Below, one piece after another: positions 39,972 through 51,929 of a stretch of DNA of 64,000 nt. The stretch comes from Xylocopa sonorina (Eukaryota; Arthropoda; Insecta; Hymenoptera; Apidae), in contig NC_135205.1 of the NCBI RefSeq assembly GCF_050948175.1, positions 1,711,795-1,775,794 of the forward strand, given 5' to 3'. The first letter of the stretch is position 1, and every line of letters begins with the position of its first letter. The notes under the pieces were generated by a model. That model did not search any database. It saw only the letters and a list, made by a program, of their open reading frames with translations, and was not told the origin of the DNA. Both the position numbers and the translations under genes were made by a program.

Positions 39972-40340
39972 TTCCTCGGTTAACTCCGTGCGCGCGCAAG
40001 TAGTCTAGCGTCATAATGGGTCGGACGCGGATAAACGAATCCTCTGGTTCACAGTAGATAGCGCGCTTGTCTCCGATCCAGCATACTCCGCATGCTAATG
40101 CGCATCTATATCGATTTCTAATTACTCACGATCGATACCAGTGATAATCCTGCTGTATCATTCCTGGGCGGTAGAATTCTATTTCCTTCACCCCTTCGTA
40201 TTCTTCTTCCGTCTGTTCCTTCTGGCAACGAAAATCGAATCCCAACCGGAGGGTGTCGAGGACCTTCGAGACCTTTTCATGCGCGAGGAGCTAGTCCGCG
40301 TTATCTCGAGAGGCCCGGTTTCACGAACACGGGCCAGCGG
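39972..40340. other. Non-coding, no feature seen
   Basis: Mixed composition sequence leading into the CpG-rich block at 40.34 kb. No exon or repeat recognised. Confidence 0.45.
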
Positions 40341-40915
40341 TTGCGCGTGTACCCGTGGATAACACGCCGCAGCGCCAACACCGAGCTCTCCCTCTTTCGT
40401 CTGTTCTCGTCCTCCTCTGCCCGTCCGTCGCAGCGGTCCGGCCTCTCCGTCGATCTTCGATTCCACCTCGTTCCGCTCCTTCTTCCTCCTCGTCGATCCA
40501 CCTTCACCGCCTTCGACCGTCTTCCATCCGCTTTCGTTCTCCGGGTCCGCTCTCCCTCTCCTTCGACCCGATCCCTCGAGCCTCACCCCCGTCTCCGTCC
40601 AGTCACTCTCGGAGGTACGTCTCGCTCCGCGAGCGAGCCAGCCAGCCGCGAGCTGGTCCTGCTATAACCCGGAGTCGGCTGACGGTCGCCCCATGTATGG
40701 CAGCTTGTTTTATGCCGGCCCCGCTGCATTGCGATGCACGCCGCGCGAGAGAGCGCCCGCGATCGAATGCACGCGAGACCCGGCCGCGGCGCGCATCGCG
40801 CCCGGACACGCTTTTAAATAACCGGGGAGCACGTTACGCCGCCGTTTCGATTCCGCTCGTCTCGAGGGGCTCGACCGATGTGCCGAAAATTTCCGGCTGC
40901 TTCCACCATTTTCAG
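40341..40915 (+). promoter_or_regulatory. CpG-rich block, candidate promoter and leader exon
   Basis: Very CpG- and pyrimidine-rich stretch with an open 207-codon frame (40355-40978) whose Ser/Pro/Arg-rich, low-complexity product matches no known protein. Two donor-like sites fit plus-strand transcription: GGAG|GTACGT (exon end 40614) and TTCAG|GTTAGT (exon end 40915). The second can equally be read as an acceptor after CTTCCACCATTTTCAG. A (CT)n tract follows at once. A 5' untranslated region is more likely than coding sequence. Confidence 0.25.
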
Positions 40916-40918
40916 GTT

Positions 40919-40953
40919 AGTCTCTCTCTCTCTCTCTCTTTCTCACTCTCTTT
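40919..40953. repeat. (CT)n tract with TTTCTCAC interruption
   Basis: TCTCTCTCTCTCTCTCTTTC followed by TCACTCTCTTTTGC. Nearly the same interrupted pattern as at 1887, 50811 and 56017. Potential GAGA-factor sites directly after the candidate exon boundary. Confidence 0.9.
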
Positions 40954-40955
40954 TG

Positions 40956-42560
40956 CTGCGGTCGACTCAGCAGATTAAATTATGACGAACGTTGATGTGG
41001 AAAGGGTTAGATGGAATTAGGAAATGGTGAACGATCGACAGGATATCGTTGGATTGGTTTTATCGTAGTAAATGTAGAATATGTACTGTTTTCTAGCTAG
41101 AGTTATGTTAGACTTTTTGTAATTTGTAGATCAAATTATAGTTGTAATAATGGGGGGTTGTTGTACGATTTAGGAATGATCGAGTGTCGAATAGGGCGCG
41201 TGACATGTAAGGCTTGCAAACAATTTGATTGCAAGTTCTTTTCGATTGAAAAATTCTACCCGCGTATGTTAATCATCGTCCACTAAATAAGGGATGATTT
41301 ATTACCACAATATCATTCCGCGATCTAACCTTTTCGAAGAGATTGTAAATGAGCTCTCCGGATGGAATTTTCTTTCGAAAGTTCTCGCGTACTGTTAATA
41401 TTAGTATTTCATTCGCGAGGCTGTTATCGATTCCGCGGAAAAGGTTAAGCGGTTTTAAAGATAGGCATTCTAATAAACATCCCCGGTCCTTGAAGTCAGC
41501 AGAAGTATCGATAGCTGGCGATCGAATTAGAATCGCAAGAAAAGACGTACCCTTGACATTTCGTGCAGCTTCGCTTCGCTGCAACGACTGCATTCGACTG
41601 GTAATCCAACCTAGACCCACTCCAAGTAAAAGTCACGTCTCCTCTCGCGTGCGCAACCTGGTCCCGCTTATTAAATCGAGATTTATCCCGTGAAATTAGC
41701 GAAAATCGGATCGAAGCGAAGTGGAAACGGAGACGAGAGGTCGCAACGGTTCGTCCGTTCTCCTGGTGGAGAACGTCCGCCAAAAAGAAATGACGCGAGG
41801 GTGGGTGAGAAAGAGCGAGGGTACCGGCGATGCTCGAGCGGCGACTTCGAAACGCGCGTAATGGCATTCCTCGTTCTCAGCTGCGTTCGCACCCTGACCT
41901 TACTCGCCCATATTCGGGCCTGATCGTGATTGCTTTCTGCCTTTTTGCACGCCGCTGCTCCCCGCGACTCTGCACGAGTGCATGCGCGCGAGCTCTTATT
42001 ACGTTTTTGTTTTTAAACGCGAAACACGGGGATTTCGATCGGAATTGCCCGCGCATTTTCGCTTTCTTCCTGCATTTCCTACCAATTTCGCTATTATTCG
42101 GATCGATACGGAACCGTAGCGATTCTTTTAGTCACGATTCTATTGCTCCAGTCGCACTAATTACAAATTTTAACCACAATTTACAGACAAGATTACACAC
42201 GCGAGCCATTCTTCTCATCCTTTCCCAATCATCCTGTACCCATAAATTTTTACAACATCTCGTATATCTCATTGGATATCCTTCCAGAAGCCAGTTATCG
42301 AGAAACTGGCGCGAATCATTTAATCAAGGGGTAATTCGTATTCAGGGATAGCTATCCGGTCGTAACGGTGGTCTCGTAACGCGGCCAACGAAACAGGGAA
42401 GAATATGCCTATGGTTCCCATGCGTGGAAAAGTAAGAACGATATCTGTGAAGTTCTCCGTGGTGAAAAGCGGTGGACGAGTGAAGGATCGACGTCGACAA
42501 TAACTCGTTGCGACGCGCAGCCACCATCGGAGCGAAACAGGATTAGCTGCTTCGATTTTT
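40956..42560. other. Non-coding, no gene recognised
   Basis: AT-rich to 41.3 kb, mixed afterwards. Mirror-image frames at 41.27-41.87 kb and a 173-codon plus frame at 41830-42351 show no known similarity. Confidence 0.45.
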
Positions 42561-43253
42561 TCGTTCGTTTTTTCCGCGGTGTTTCCGCGTCCCGGGGAGG
42601 AAAGGCGCGCGGCGTGCGGCGCGCGGCGCGAATATCGAGAGGATCGTGGAGTAGCCGAGTCGACGGAGGCTCACCCGGCGTCGAGGCACTTTTACCGGCC
42701 GGCCAGGCCCCAACAGATGTATTTATGTTCGGTTAATCGACTCGGCTTCTTCCAGTCGACGCTCAGACGCACCACGGAGAAGTGGAAACGCCGGTGAAAA
42801 AGTAGCAATCCCTCCCTTCGTCCGACTCGAGAGATCAATGGCTCGGGACAACGGTGGTCGCCGTCTCGCCCTCTCTCTCTCACTCTCTCGCGTCCCGCTC
42901 CTTTTGCTCCTCTTCTTCTTCTGCTTCGTCGTCCTCTTCTTTCCGTTCCCACCCTGTTCCCCCTTTTTCGATTACTTGAAAACCGACCACGGGGAGATCC
43001 AGCGAGCGAGCCGCTGCGGCTCGTTTTCAACCACTCCGCCTTTGTCGTCGGGCCTCGCCCTGGACGCCCCGTGGCAGAGAGCTCCTTCGCCCGTCGAGGT
43101 TCAACGAACCGTTCGTCTCTCACGGACGAACACGAATTTACGGACGACGGATTAATCGTCGAAAATGATATCGGTACCGCGGCGCGTTGAGTCCGCGTTG
43201 CCTCCTTACGGCTGGTTTCGCGTTCAGCCCTTGATGGAGAGGCCCGTGACCTT
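42561..43253. other. CpG-rich block with low-complexity open frames
   Basis: A 206-codon minus-strand frame (42692-43312) is rich in Arg, Ser and Gly and runs against a 105-codon plus frame. It lacks any recognisable domain. An interrupted CT tract is at about 42871-42892. A CpG-island-like regulatory segment is the likelier reading. Confidence 0.4.
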
Positions 43254-43275
43254 GAGCGTGGCTGCAGCCACGCTC
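43254..43275. other. Perfect 22-bp palindrome
   Basis: GAGCGTGGCTG at 43254-43264 is followed with no spacer by its exact reverse complement through 43275. Three of the next four outward base pairs also match. It sits in a CpG-rich block. Candidates are a dimeric transcription-factor site or a DNA cruciform; with no loop it is not an RNA gene. Confidence 0.9.
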
Positions 43276-44038
43276 GAGGAGAAAGAGCAGCGAGTGCTTT
43301 GCTCTGGTGCACGCCGCTTCGTATCGCGGAACCTGCATCGCGCTGCTCTGTAACTTTGTTCTCCTCGGAGGACGCGGTCGTTTTCGGTCGATTGATCGAA
43401 TTTAGTCTCTTAAATCAGCGCAGGGAATCTCTTTAAAGGTACTGGTATTCATTTTTCTTTCAGTTGGTATTGTTTCGTATATTAACGATATCTTTCAAAT
43501 AATCGTACAAATTTTTACACATGTATCTATTAAAAACCACGTTACAATACTTGGGATAAAACGTTAATGATGTCGTCACATTGAGGGGTTTCGTAGCGAA
43601 TTGTTCTCCAACAGATCTCAGTATTCCTGAGAAGGTTAATTATTTAGAACAGACGTATCCCTCAGCCCTCAGCTTTCGCTCCAATTCCTAACCGCATTCC
43701 TCGCGAACGGTATTCCCAATTGTCAGTAAAAAATAGAATCACCTAGGATCGAGAGAAGGTCTCGTGACGTGGCAGCGATCTAGATCCCCCGTTCCAGGTT
43801 GATCGAGACTATTTGAAGAGGTAGGGGAGGAAAGGCGCCCATCGGGACCGGGTTCGATGTATTTTTGCGCCGGCAGCAGAGAGTCCCTTTGTCGCGGAAG
43901 GTCGTGTTCGTGATCGAGTTTACGGCCGGTCTTCTCTCCTCTCTTTCTCGATTCGTGTCGTCGCGCGACGACTCTTCCGACTCCTCGGCATCGCGGATTT
44001 ACGGTAAAAACTAGTTTCACCGCGCGCCTCTATTTCAG
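43276..44038. other. Non-coding, no gene recognised
   Basis: CpG-rich at both ends with an AT-rich middle (43.43-43.72 kb). No recognisable exon, RNA or repeat. Confidence 0.45.
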
Positions 44039-44335
44039 TCGGGCAGCTCGCGCGACGTGGAACCGCGTCCAGGCCTGCGCTCCGCGATCCGATTTATACA
44101 TCGCCGCTGCGGCAATCGATGCTCGTGCCCGTCGTCTCGTTTCGTCTCGTTTCGTTTCGTTTCGTTTCGAGGCTCGCTAGTTCGCCAGGTTTCGAGCGGA
44201 ACCGCGCGTCTCGCGATCGCCATCGTCGACGCGGTAATTAGCCGCAATTAGCGCCGCGTCGCGCTCCCTTGCGCCAGCGCCGTCCACGAGCCACCGAACA
44301 GTCCATTGCCGGGCTTGGTTATCGGTAATCGATGG
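44039..44335 (+). other. Candidate exon between acceptor-like/initiator-like and donor-like sites
   Basis: CTCTATTTCAG ends at 44038 and reads either as a splice acceptor or, with the next base, as an initiator (TCAGT). The block is CpG-rich and ends with ATGG|GTAAGC (ATG at 44332, donor at 44336), so an ATG would fall right at the exon end. A (TTCGT)n microsatellite lies inside. No protein is recognisable, so a leader exon is the most that can be proposed. Confidence 0.22.
44131..44170. repeat. (TTCGT)n pentanucleotide microsatellite
   Basis: About six to seven units of TTCGT/CTCGT. Read on the minus strand it gives the NETKR repeats of a spurious 70-codon frame. Confidence 0.9.
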
Positions 44336-44920
44336 GTAAGCGCGTTTAATTCTCGATCATAGATTTCGAGAGCGGTTCGCCGCGGATTTTAGCTTCGTAC
44401 GAGAATCGATTCAGCGGATGGAATTTCTATCGTAGGGTTTAGTTGGCCCGCTTTCTCTAACTGTACATTGGACGAAAGTATTTAGCTCGACATTTAGCGC
44501 TGTTGCTGCGGTATTGCAGATGTGGCTGATAAAACTGTCATTTGTTCTAATTACGCTATTTCGTTCTTCTTAAACCACGTATACGTGGATAGTAACGTGT
44601 AATGTATGGAATGGACGTATGTTTGTTAGACTACGTTGTGAGTTGCAACATAATATAATAATTTATAAAACAAACTCAAGTCTTTTACTTTCACCTGTGA
44701 CTTGCTAATAGGACAAAGTACGAAGAAGAAAAAGAAGAGTAGAAAAGCATATGGAAAAAACTAAAAGGTCCAAAATGTCATGTTTACTTCTAATTAGATA
44801 ATATTTGCATTGCGTCATCTAACACTACTCCAAAAAATATACTCGATATAAACAAATAAAGAAATGGAACCTTGAGATTTAATTAGCAGCACTGCGTACT
44901 TTGAATATTTCACGCATATA
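44336..44920. other. Non-coding, AT-rich
   Basis: Sequence after the donor-like site, becoming AT-rich with purine-rich patches at 44.72-44.76 kb. No feature supported. Confidence 0.5.
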
Positions 44921-45195
44921 TAAATTTCCCACAAATTCATAAATATCCACGTACTGGTATACCAATTAAGTTGTCATCGTTTCCAACAACTCTCCAAACG
45001 AAGATTCTCACGCACGATTCAAACTTCCATTCAAACTTTCCCGTCAGATTTACCTATTTCCTTCCTACACGTTACATACTTAAATTCCCCATAAATGCAG
45101 AAACGTCCATGGTCCAGCGTATCCAATAATAAATCGCTGTTTGGCACCTCGATCATCCATCGTTTCCAACGTCTCTTACGATTCGTCATTCAAAC
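44921..45195. repeat. Diverged tandem duplication, unit about 160-185 bp
   Basis: TAAATTTCCCACAAATTCAT (44921) aligns with TAAATTCCCCATAAATGCAG (45081), each followed by AAANNTCCA; CATCGTTTCCAAC at 44974 recurs exactly at 45158, then CTCT and GATTC-type strings follow in both. The spacing grows from 160 to 184 bp, implying an insertion in the second copy. Confidence 0.5.
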
Positions 45196-48100
45196 GCGCC
45201 CGCCAAGACCAGTTCCATCGCTTGCGGATTTAAACGAAAGATCCTTGCAGGAAATGCACAATGTCAAACCAGCTCTCTTTATCCACGCGCTTGAAGACGG
45301 AACGACGCGTCGATGATCGTGCAATTGGATTTTTCAAGCGGAAGAAAAATCGAATCCTCGACGTTGAATAGCGGGGGATGATACGCGTCGAGGAATGATT
45401 TCCGTTTAGCGCCGCCGCGTATCCTTCGAGCTCGCTTCGAGCGCGTGCTACGCGTCGCGGTAGCATTGAAAAACGGTTTAATCCTTCGTTCCCGTAAGAA
45501 TAGATGCGTCCCGCGATTACATTGATTCTATAGCGCCGATGGGACGTCCAAGGAGCGCGTTCACCGCGTCCTCGTTAGATGAATCATCCCGTTGCACGCG
45601 TTGCCTTCACTGCGTTCACGCTCTTCCTTTGAGCCCCTTCCACGATTGCAGTACCGGTTCGAAGTTATGCAGCTAACTTTTAATTGCAAAATACCACTCT
45701 TGTTTCTGTTAATGCCTCTGACAAAGTTTTGCGATTTTTCGATCGTATTAGATGAATTCAATTACTTTTAGTGACTCGTGAATTTGAATTAACGTTTTTC
45801 TGGTTTATTTGGGAATACGTCTGATTAATAATTTAGTAAATATCTTGTCAGTGATGTTTAGACGTAATCGTTTTCTTCAGTTGGAACTGAGTTGCTAAAC
45901 TCAGGAATGATCCTGAGGTACAATAAAGTTTCATTGTAAATGTGTAAATGCTCAAAAGTAATGTTTTAATTGGAGTACAGATTGAAATAAAAAATCGTGC
46001 ACACTCAATAGCAATAAATATTCAATTCAAAATTAGGAAATAAAAAAAAAGAGAATTAAATACACGTATTTACATGCTCCCGATTAATCATTACGTTTGA
46101 TGAATCACCAGTAAATATATTTACAATAAATTATTATTTCCTGGAATTCAGATGAAAGTCAGAAACGATATTTTATAATTACACAGGGTTCATTCATTAA
46201 ATCTGATTGTGCTTTATTCTTGCTCGATACGTAATTCGCTCATTCATCTTTATCGCGGATGATTAATTACTGGCGAGATCCAAGGTGAATTTTAATAGCC
46301 CCTCGATGGGTAATAGACTGCGTTTAATCAATTATTACTGTTAGTTTCGGGATGAAAATTAGTATAACGACGAGGAAAGACAAAAAACGGAAATGATTTA
46401 GTCAGGTAAAATTCGATTTAAAAGCATACGTTCAATGGCGAACACGCGCGTCGATGAAATAATTAATGGAGGACGTCCAAAGAGCACAAGCATGACTGTT
46501 TAATTGCTTCCTTGATAATTACAGACTCAACATTGCTTCTTTTCCTGTTTTTAATAAATCGCTATCTTTTATTATTCGTTCGAATCGCCCGCCATCGTGT
46601 AATAAATTTGAGTATGTGTGTCCAATGGATATTAGACAATTTTAGAACATATTAGAATATTTTTGAACGACGAATTTAGAACGGTCTTGATCAGATTGTA
46701 GATACGATGAGAAAGTTGTATGGAAAGTACTAGTGGTAGATGGTACGAAACGGCGATAAAGCTAGGTTTGCGTAATTGCATGTCCCTCTCTTTTCTCCTA
46801 TCTCGACACGCACTTGAGCGTGATCCAGTTCGTGTTCTCCAGTCCAGAATGGATACTGTTAGCATAAGCTTGCTGCGTATAAAGCGGTGTCATAAAAGAG
46901 TGCACACAGATCAGTGTTTTATTAGATTCTTGATGGCAAAATGATGCGTTCGAAAAACGATGCATTAAAATTTAACAAATTTGCTTCCTCTATTGCCTTC
47001 CATTTTTATACATATGTAGCTTATATGTACGTGTATGTAGCTTTTAGTATGAAAAATATCTTAAACTCTTTCTGGTACCATTTTATAATTGTGTTATGAA
47101 AGCCATGCATTTCTTATATAACAGAAAACCAAAATAGTTGATCTATTCTATCGTGCATTATTTACATTTATTTCCATCGTTTAACGTTAAACAAAATTTT
47201 CTTATGTTTCCAAAATCCCCAGCATACAATTCTTTTCATTGTACAATATTATACGAACTACAGTATATTAGTTATACTTTTCAAATTTATTTCTTTATTT
47301 AACGCAACGCACAATAATAGTTTTCAAGCGAACTGAAACGCGCGCGTCCTCCATTAAGCCACCCTTTCATTGCAGCCAGAACAAAGGTTGACGTAGCAAA
47401 GATTCGCGATTCGCACGATGATCGAATTCCTCAACTTCCTCTATGCTGAACTTGTACGTTTCAATCTCCACGCGCTTCAATTCCGAACATAGACTCAGAG
47501 CTGGAACACGGTGCGCATCCTTGAAGGACGACTAACCGTCGGCTGGAATACCAGCGGACAAACTCACGGGACTGCACGAGGATTATTTATAAACACGTGA
47601 CGTCAGGTTCTAGCTCGTCTCCACTTTGTACGTCGACGCTAATTAGACGGTTACGCCGTGAAAAAGTTCGACGAACCTTACCTCCGGCCCTCTTTCATCC
47701 CCCGCCTGTTTAATGCCGTCGTCGAGCGTCCTCTTGGCGATCGCGCGACGAACAGGTCCCCGTTACTGGTTTTCTATGGAAATACCGATCGAGGGAATAT
47801 TTCTCCCTCGCGACGTGGATATTATCGACGGCCATCTCGATTCGATTGCCGAAGACATGTCCTGGCGGGTTTAGTGTCGGTGTTTAGTCGATTTAGTCGA
47901 ACGTGTTCCCTCGCGTGTGCGTCTACGTGTCGTGGAAGAGCGTGTCTGTGTTCGCGCGGCTGTAATGGACGATCGAAGAAAGGGGATGAAGCGTGGATGG
48001 GGATAATGAAGTCCGAAAATGAAACCTGCTTGACGCAGGACCGCGTGGAGCCGAGCGTTTGTTATTTATCCAACGTGCGGGTATAAATTTCAGATCCGAG

Positions 48101-50424
48101 TAGCCGCGAGATTGCACGTGGCTGGAAAAAATTCTTGACTTACAGTGAATCGCTTCTATAATTCATGATATGTTGCAATTTGTATGCGCTCGGCTACCAG
48201 GGATGTTATAAATTCCTACGATCTTCGACAGGGGATCTATTTTTATCGCTGATCGTTCCGCGATACTTTAATGTACAGGCGTATCATTATTATCATTCCG
48301 GCTCTTGGAAAACTTGCGATCATCGAAGGAAGGATTTTTTTAAGTAGGAGCGTTCGGTTCGAGAAGGGGTGGTGTCGCAATTTGCAGAACTGCTCGTACA
48401 AAACGTGTTACTTATTTTTTATTTATATTCGACAGCAAATATCTCTTTTTTTATTAATGATTTAATTATAATATTTATCAGATAAGTAACAGTCTGTTTG
48501 ATACGAGGATCCACTCTGAAACGGTTGAAATAAGGTGAACTTTAAACGGACAGCTATTTCTCGTTTTTAAACAAATTCTTTTCAAATTTATATTTCTATT
48601 TTTTTTTCCTAAAGAACTATTGCTTTCCACGAATTAAAAAAAAATGATGCAACAGATATTTTAAGTTTCATGAAAATAAAAGCTTTTAAGACATTTATTA
48701 CAAAGTTTGAGTAAAATGAATGAAAAATTTATTTAAAATTTATTATTAATATTATCATAATATTATATAATCATTAAAAATATGAATACAAAATCCAGTC
48801 TATAGTTACAGTACAAATATTAATTCTAACCAAAGAAACAAAAGAAGTTGTCCAATTTAACTAATTGAAAAGCTTTCTAAAGCGTTTTTAACGTTAGTTA
48901 GAATTATCTCGCGGCAATTACGAATTCCACGTTGGTTCTCAAGGAACGTCGCTGAATTTCACTCTCGAAAGGATCGGTTTCAGGATGTTTATTGAAACGT
49001 ACGCGAGCCACGCGGGACGCGTTCTTATTCCGCTGGAAGTTGTTTCCTACGGCGGGCATAGAAAGATGAGAGACGGCTGATGTCGCCTAATAACCGTTGA
49101 ACGCTTAAGTATCGACGTGCTTTCTGGAAATTACTTTGTCGCGCATGTAAATTGCAAATTACCAATTCGCGCCTCCGTGTAGCTGGCCGTTATCATTGCG
49201 ATATTATACCGGGTTTACGGATGATTTACTCGTCCGTGACTCGTCCCCCGGCAATTTTTACCCCGTCCCCAGCTCGGTACGAAGCTGTTCTCCATGGATT
49301 ATGGCGTCCTTTGCGGACGCGAGGCGCCCAGTTTTCTAACTCCCATAAATTCCCGCGGTTTATTCGAATTTCTACAATTTTTTTTATCATTAGAATCACG
49401 TCAAGCAGCTTTTTCTTTGCGACGTGGGAAAATTAAAGGTACTCTGGCCACTTGTCTTTTTAAAATATCATTTGAAATGTCTTTAAACGTTGATTTGAAT
49501 ATTTCTATACCAAACAATTATCGCGATTACTGCAAAAATGTTATCTAATTTACCGCAAGTTATTTGCATTTTTCCTACTTGCTTGTAGTTTTGCAGTTCT
49601 TCTAATTTAATACAGTGGAGCAGTATTCTATAATGAACACTATAGTAAATTATATTCTTGGTTAAATGAATGAAAATAAGCGCAAGGAACTTACTCATTA
49701 ACCTTAAATACTACAAAAAAAAGATCCTACAGCAAATGAAATCGTTACACGATTCTCCCAGGTGTTTTAATTCCAACTCAATTAGCGGCCTCTTCGTGTC
49801 TCGTTTCAAAACTAATCCCTCGCAACCGCGCATAATCGTATCAACACCCAAACTAACCTCGCCGCGTTTCGCCAATTTCCAAATTTTCTCGAACCCAAAA
49901 ATCCCTCGTTCGATTCCAAATCTTAATCGCGATCTCTCTCCGTTCACCAGAAACAGTCTCGACGCGTATCTTTAACGGACTGTTAATTTCTAAGCTGGAC
50001 ACCCCGTCCGTACCCAGTGTTCAATTAATAACCGTGCCATAAATCATTGTCCAATGAGCGCGATCAACCGCTCGAGAACAATTAATCGGATGGTCCTGCG
50101 CAATTAGCGCTCCGTCCGGTGTATTCCAGGCTAATTCAATTTCATCCTCGAGACTCGCGGTCCGATCGCGAGCCAGGTTTCCACGAATCGTGGCCAGTCT
50201 CCGCGAATCGATCCGTCTTCCTCGATCCTCGCCAGCATAATTCGGTGCTCGATCGTTAAACCCCTATCGATCGTGTAATCGCGAAGCACTCCGTTTCTTG
50301 CCGCGTGGCAAATCGTCGTCCTTCCTTCCCTCGCCTCGAATCGCGTCCCTTTCGCCGCCATATTGGTATCCGTCGTTTCTCTTACTCGCGATCGTTGTTT
50401 AATTATCATCGAGTCCCTATAAAA
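45196..50424. other. Non-coding, no gene recognised
   Basis: Predominantly AT-rich (45.75-47.3 and 48.4-48.9 kb) with CpG-rich parts at 45.3-45.6, 47.6-48.1 and 50.1-50.4 kb. The 142-codon plus frame at 47658-48086 matches no known family. No RNA gene or mobile element recognised. Confidence 0.5.
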
Positions 50425-50436
50425 GGGGGGGGGGGG
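50425..50436. repeat. Homopolymer run of 12 G
   Basis: Twelve consecutive G after CTATAAAA. Long G runs are unusual in this sequence, and their length is prone to sequencing error. Confidence 0.9.
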
Positions 50437-51247
50437 AGGAAATAGATTCGTATCTTAGCGGTATCGCGAGTTAACAACCGATGAATCGGTTCGACAACAA
50501 TCGAATCCCTCGAAAGAATTTCGAAATGGCTGCTTGGGCCGCTCCGCCGCGTCGTTACACGCAACTTCCTTCCGGCGGGCGTTTAATTGGCTTTCGTAAT
50601 ACCGATCGGATCGAGTAAGTGAATAACACCGTAATGATAATGCGTCGAACATAAATTAGCCTCGTTCGAGGGGGACTCGCCGGTTCTTTTCGCCACAGCG
50701 CGCGTTTAACCGGACGAGCGCTCATTACGCGCCGTCTCACCGTAGATCGGTTATCGTTTTCCATTAATTCGCGCAAAAATTAATTCTCGTTTCTTCGTCT
50801 TTTTCTTCTGTTCTCTCTCCCTCTCTCACTCTCTCTTGCTCGCTGTCAGATCGGCAGATGGGATTCTCGCTTTACATCATTGGTAACGAACCCGTTGCAG
50901 AGTAGATTTCACGTGCTCGCGGTTTGTTTCGCTAGCCAAGGTGAGGCTTCCGCGTGTCGACCTTGTCTGCTGGGAATCTCAGTGGCTGACTAAACGCGTA
51001 CGTTTCAAGGATTTCCATGGGAAAAGTTGTTTCGATATACCATTTAAGCGGTTCACTTGATTCCTCGATCAAACAGTTTCCGATCGTTTCGTGGCATCAA
51101 CATTGCATTTGCACTTGCAAAGAATATTATTAAACGATAGGATGTTCGATGGATGATTTAATCAATTTAATTGATTTAATTTACTAATGAAATGCAATGA
51201 AATACAGATATTATCTAATAATTTCGTCAGGGTTGTAATTGGCGTAT
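50437..51247. other. Non-coding with interrupted (CT)n tract
   Basis: An interrupted CT tract (TCTCTCTCCCTCTCTCACTC and on) lies at about 50811-50840. The rest is CpG-rich to 51.0 kb and then AT-rich. No gene recognised. Confidence 0.55.
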
Positions 51248-51251
51248 CTAA

Positions 51252-51482
51252 CCAGTTAACTGCGGAATTTAGTTTCAGAAATCGTTTACAAAGCGCGTAA
51301 TTCAAATCAAGCAATGACGAGAATACGCGTCAAGCGCAGGCGAATACTTCTATTATACATTTCACGAGAAAATTAAAACAAGGAAGGCTTCTACACTTTT
51401 ATTTGACAAGAATTATACTCACCAATCGCAAGAAAATAAAGTTTTGGTTCGACGTGTATACACGTCGAACGCAGTTAACTGG
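51252..51482. mobile_element. piggyBac-type MITE, 231 bp
   Basis: Terminal inverted repeats CCAGTTAACTGCG (51252-51264) and CGCAGTTAACTGG (51470-51482) are perfect over 13 bases, and the match continues two to three bases into the flanks. The flanking tetranucleotides are CTAA (51248-51251) and TTAA (51483-51486), fitting a piggyBac TTAA target duplication with one mutation. It has no open frame. A 24-bp subterminal palindrome lies next to the right end, as in piggyBac-like elements with internal repeats. A non-autonomous element mobilised by a piggyBac transposase is the best reading; assignment rests on the TTAA-like target and C-starting ends. Confidence 0.75.
51447..51470. other. Perfect 24-bp palindrome inside the MITE
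   Basis: GTTCGACGTGTA is followed immediately by its reverse complement. It directly abuts the right terminal repeat of the 231-bp element, sharing one base. Likely a transposase-binding or hairpin-forming subterminal repeat. Confidence 0.92.
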
Positions 51483-51486
51483 TTAA

Positions 51487-51929
51487 AAAATCAAATGCTC
51501 GACTACGTAGCTGAACAATTGTTTGCGCGTTGAAAAAGTTTATCGCGGTGCCGCGTGTTCGTTGATGTTATCGAATATGTTGCAGAAACGGTCGATGAAA
51601 GTATTTGGCTCAATGTCGAGCTCGGTTATCCAAGTATAGGCAGCGAAAGTATTTCCGCCAACCGATCGACGGTGTATATATACGTATACGTCGGTTTGTC
51701 AGCGTCAAATATTTTCAAACTCTGTTTAAACGGCGTTCACGCCGGTGACGGAGTCGCCGGCAAACATTTGCTCGGCAAAGACGCCTCGGGCCGCGTCGAT
51801 CGCCTCGCGACAGAGACTTACTTCCAAATAGTTTCAGACGTAACTCGATGGACGATCGACGGCACCGCGACTCGATTGTAAAAGTTATTGGAGCGTTTCG
51901 TGACATAATATTGCGTGACGGAGTTACTC
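51487..51929. other. Non-coding, one unassigned open frame
   Basis: A 108-codon plus-strand frame (51555-51881) has a protein-like residue mix but no ATG within it and no recognisable domain. Without clear splice sites it is not called a gene. Confidence 0.4.

Noticed and set aside
40355..40978. 207-codon plus-strand frame
   Set aside because: Low-complexity Ser/Pro/Arg composition from pyrimidine-rich DNA, running into a CT microsatellite; better explained as leader or regulatory DNA.
42692..43312. 206-codon minus-strand frame
   Set aside because: Arg/Ser/Gly-rich low-complexity product of a CpG block, with an opposing frame and no domain.
51555..51881. 108-codon frame with protein-like composition
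   Set aside because: No ATG within the frame, no recognisable domain and no convincing splice sites.
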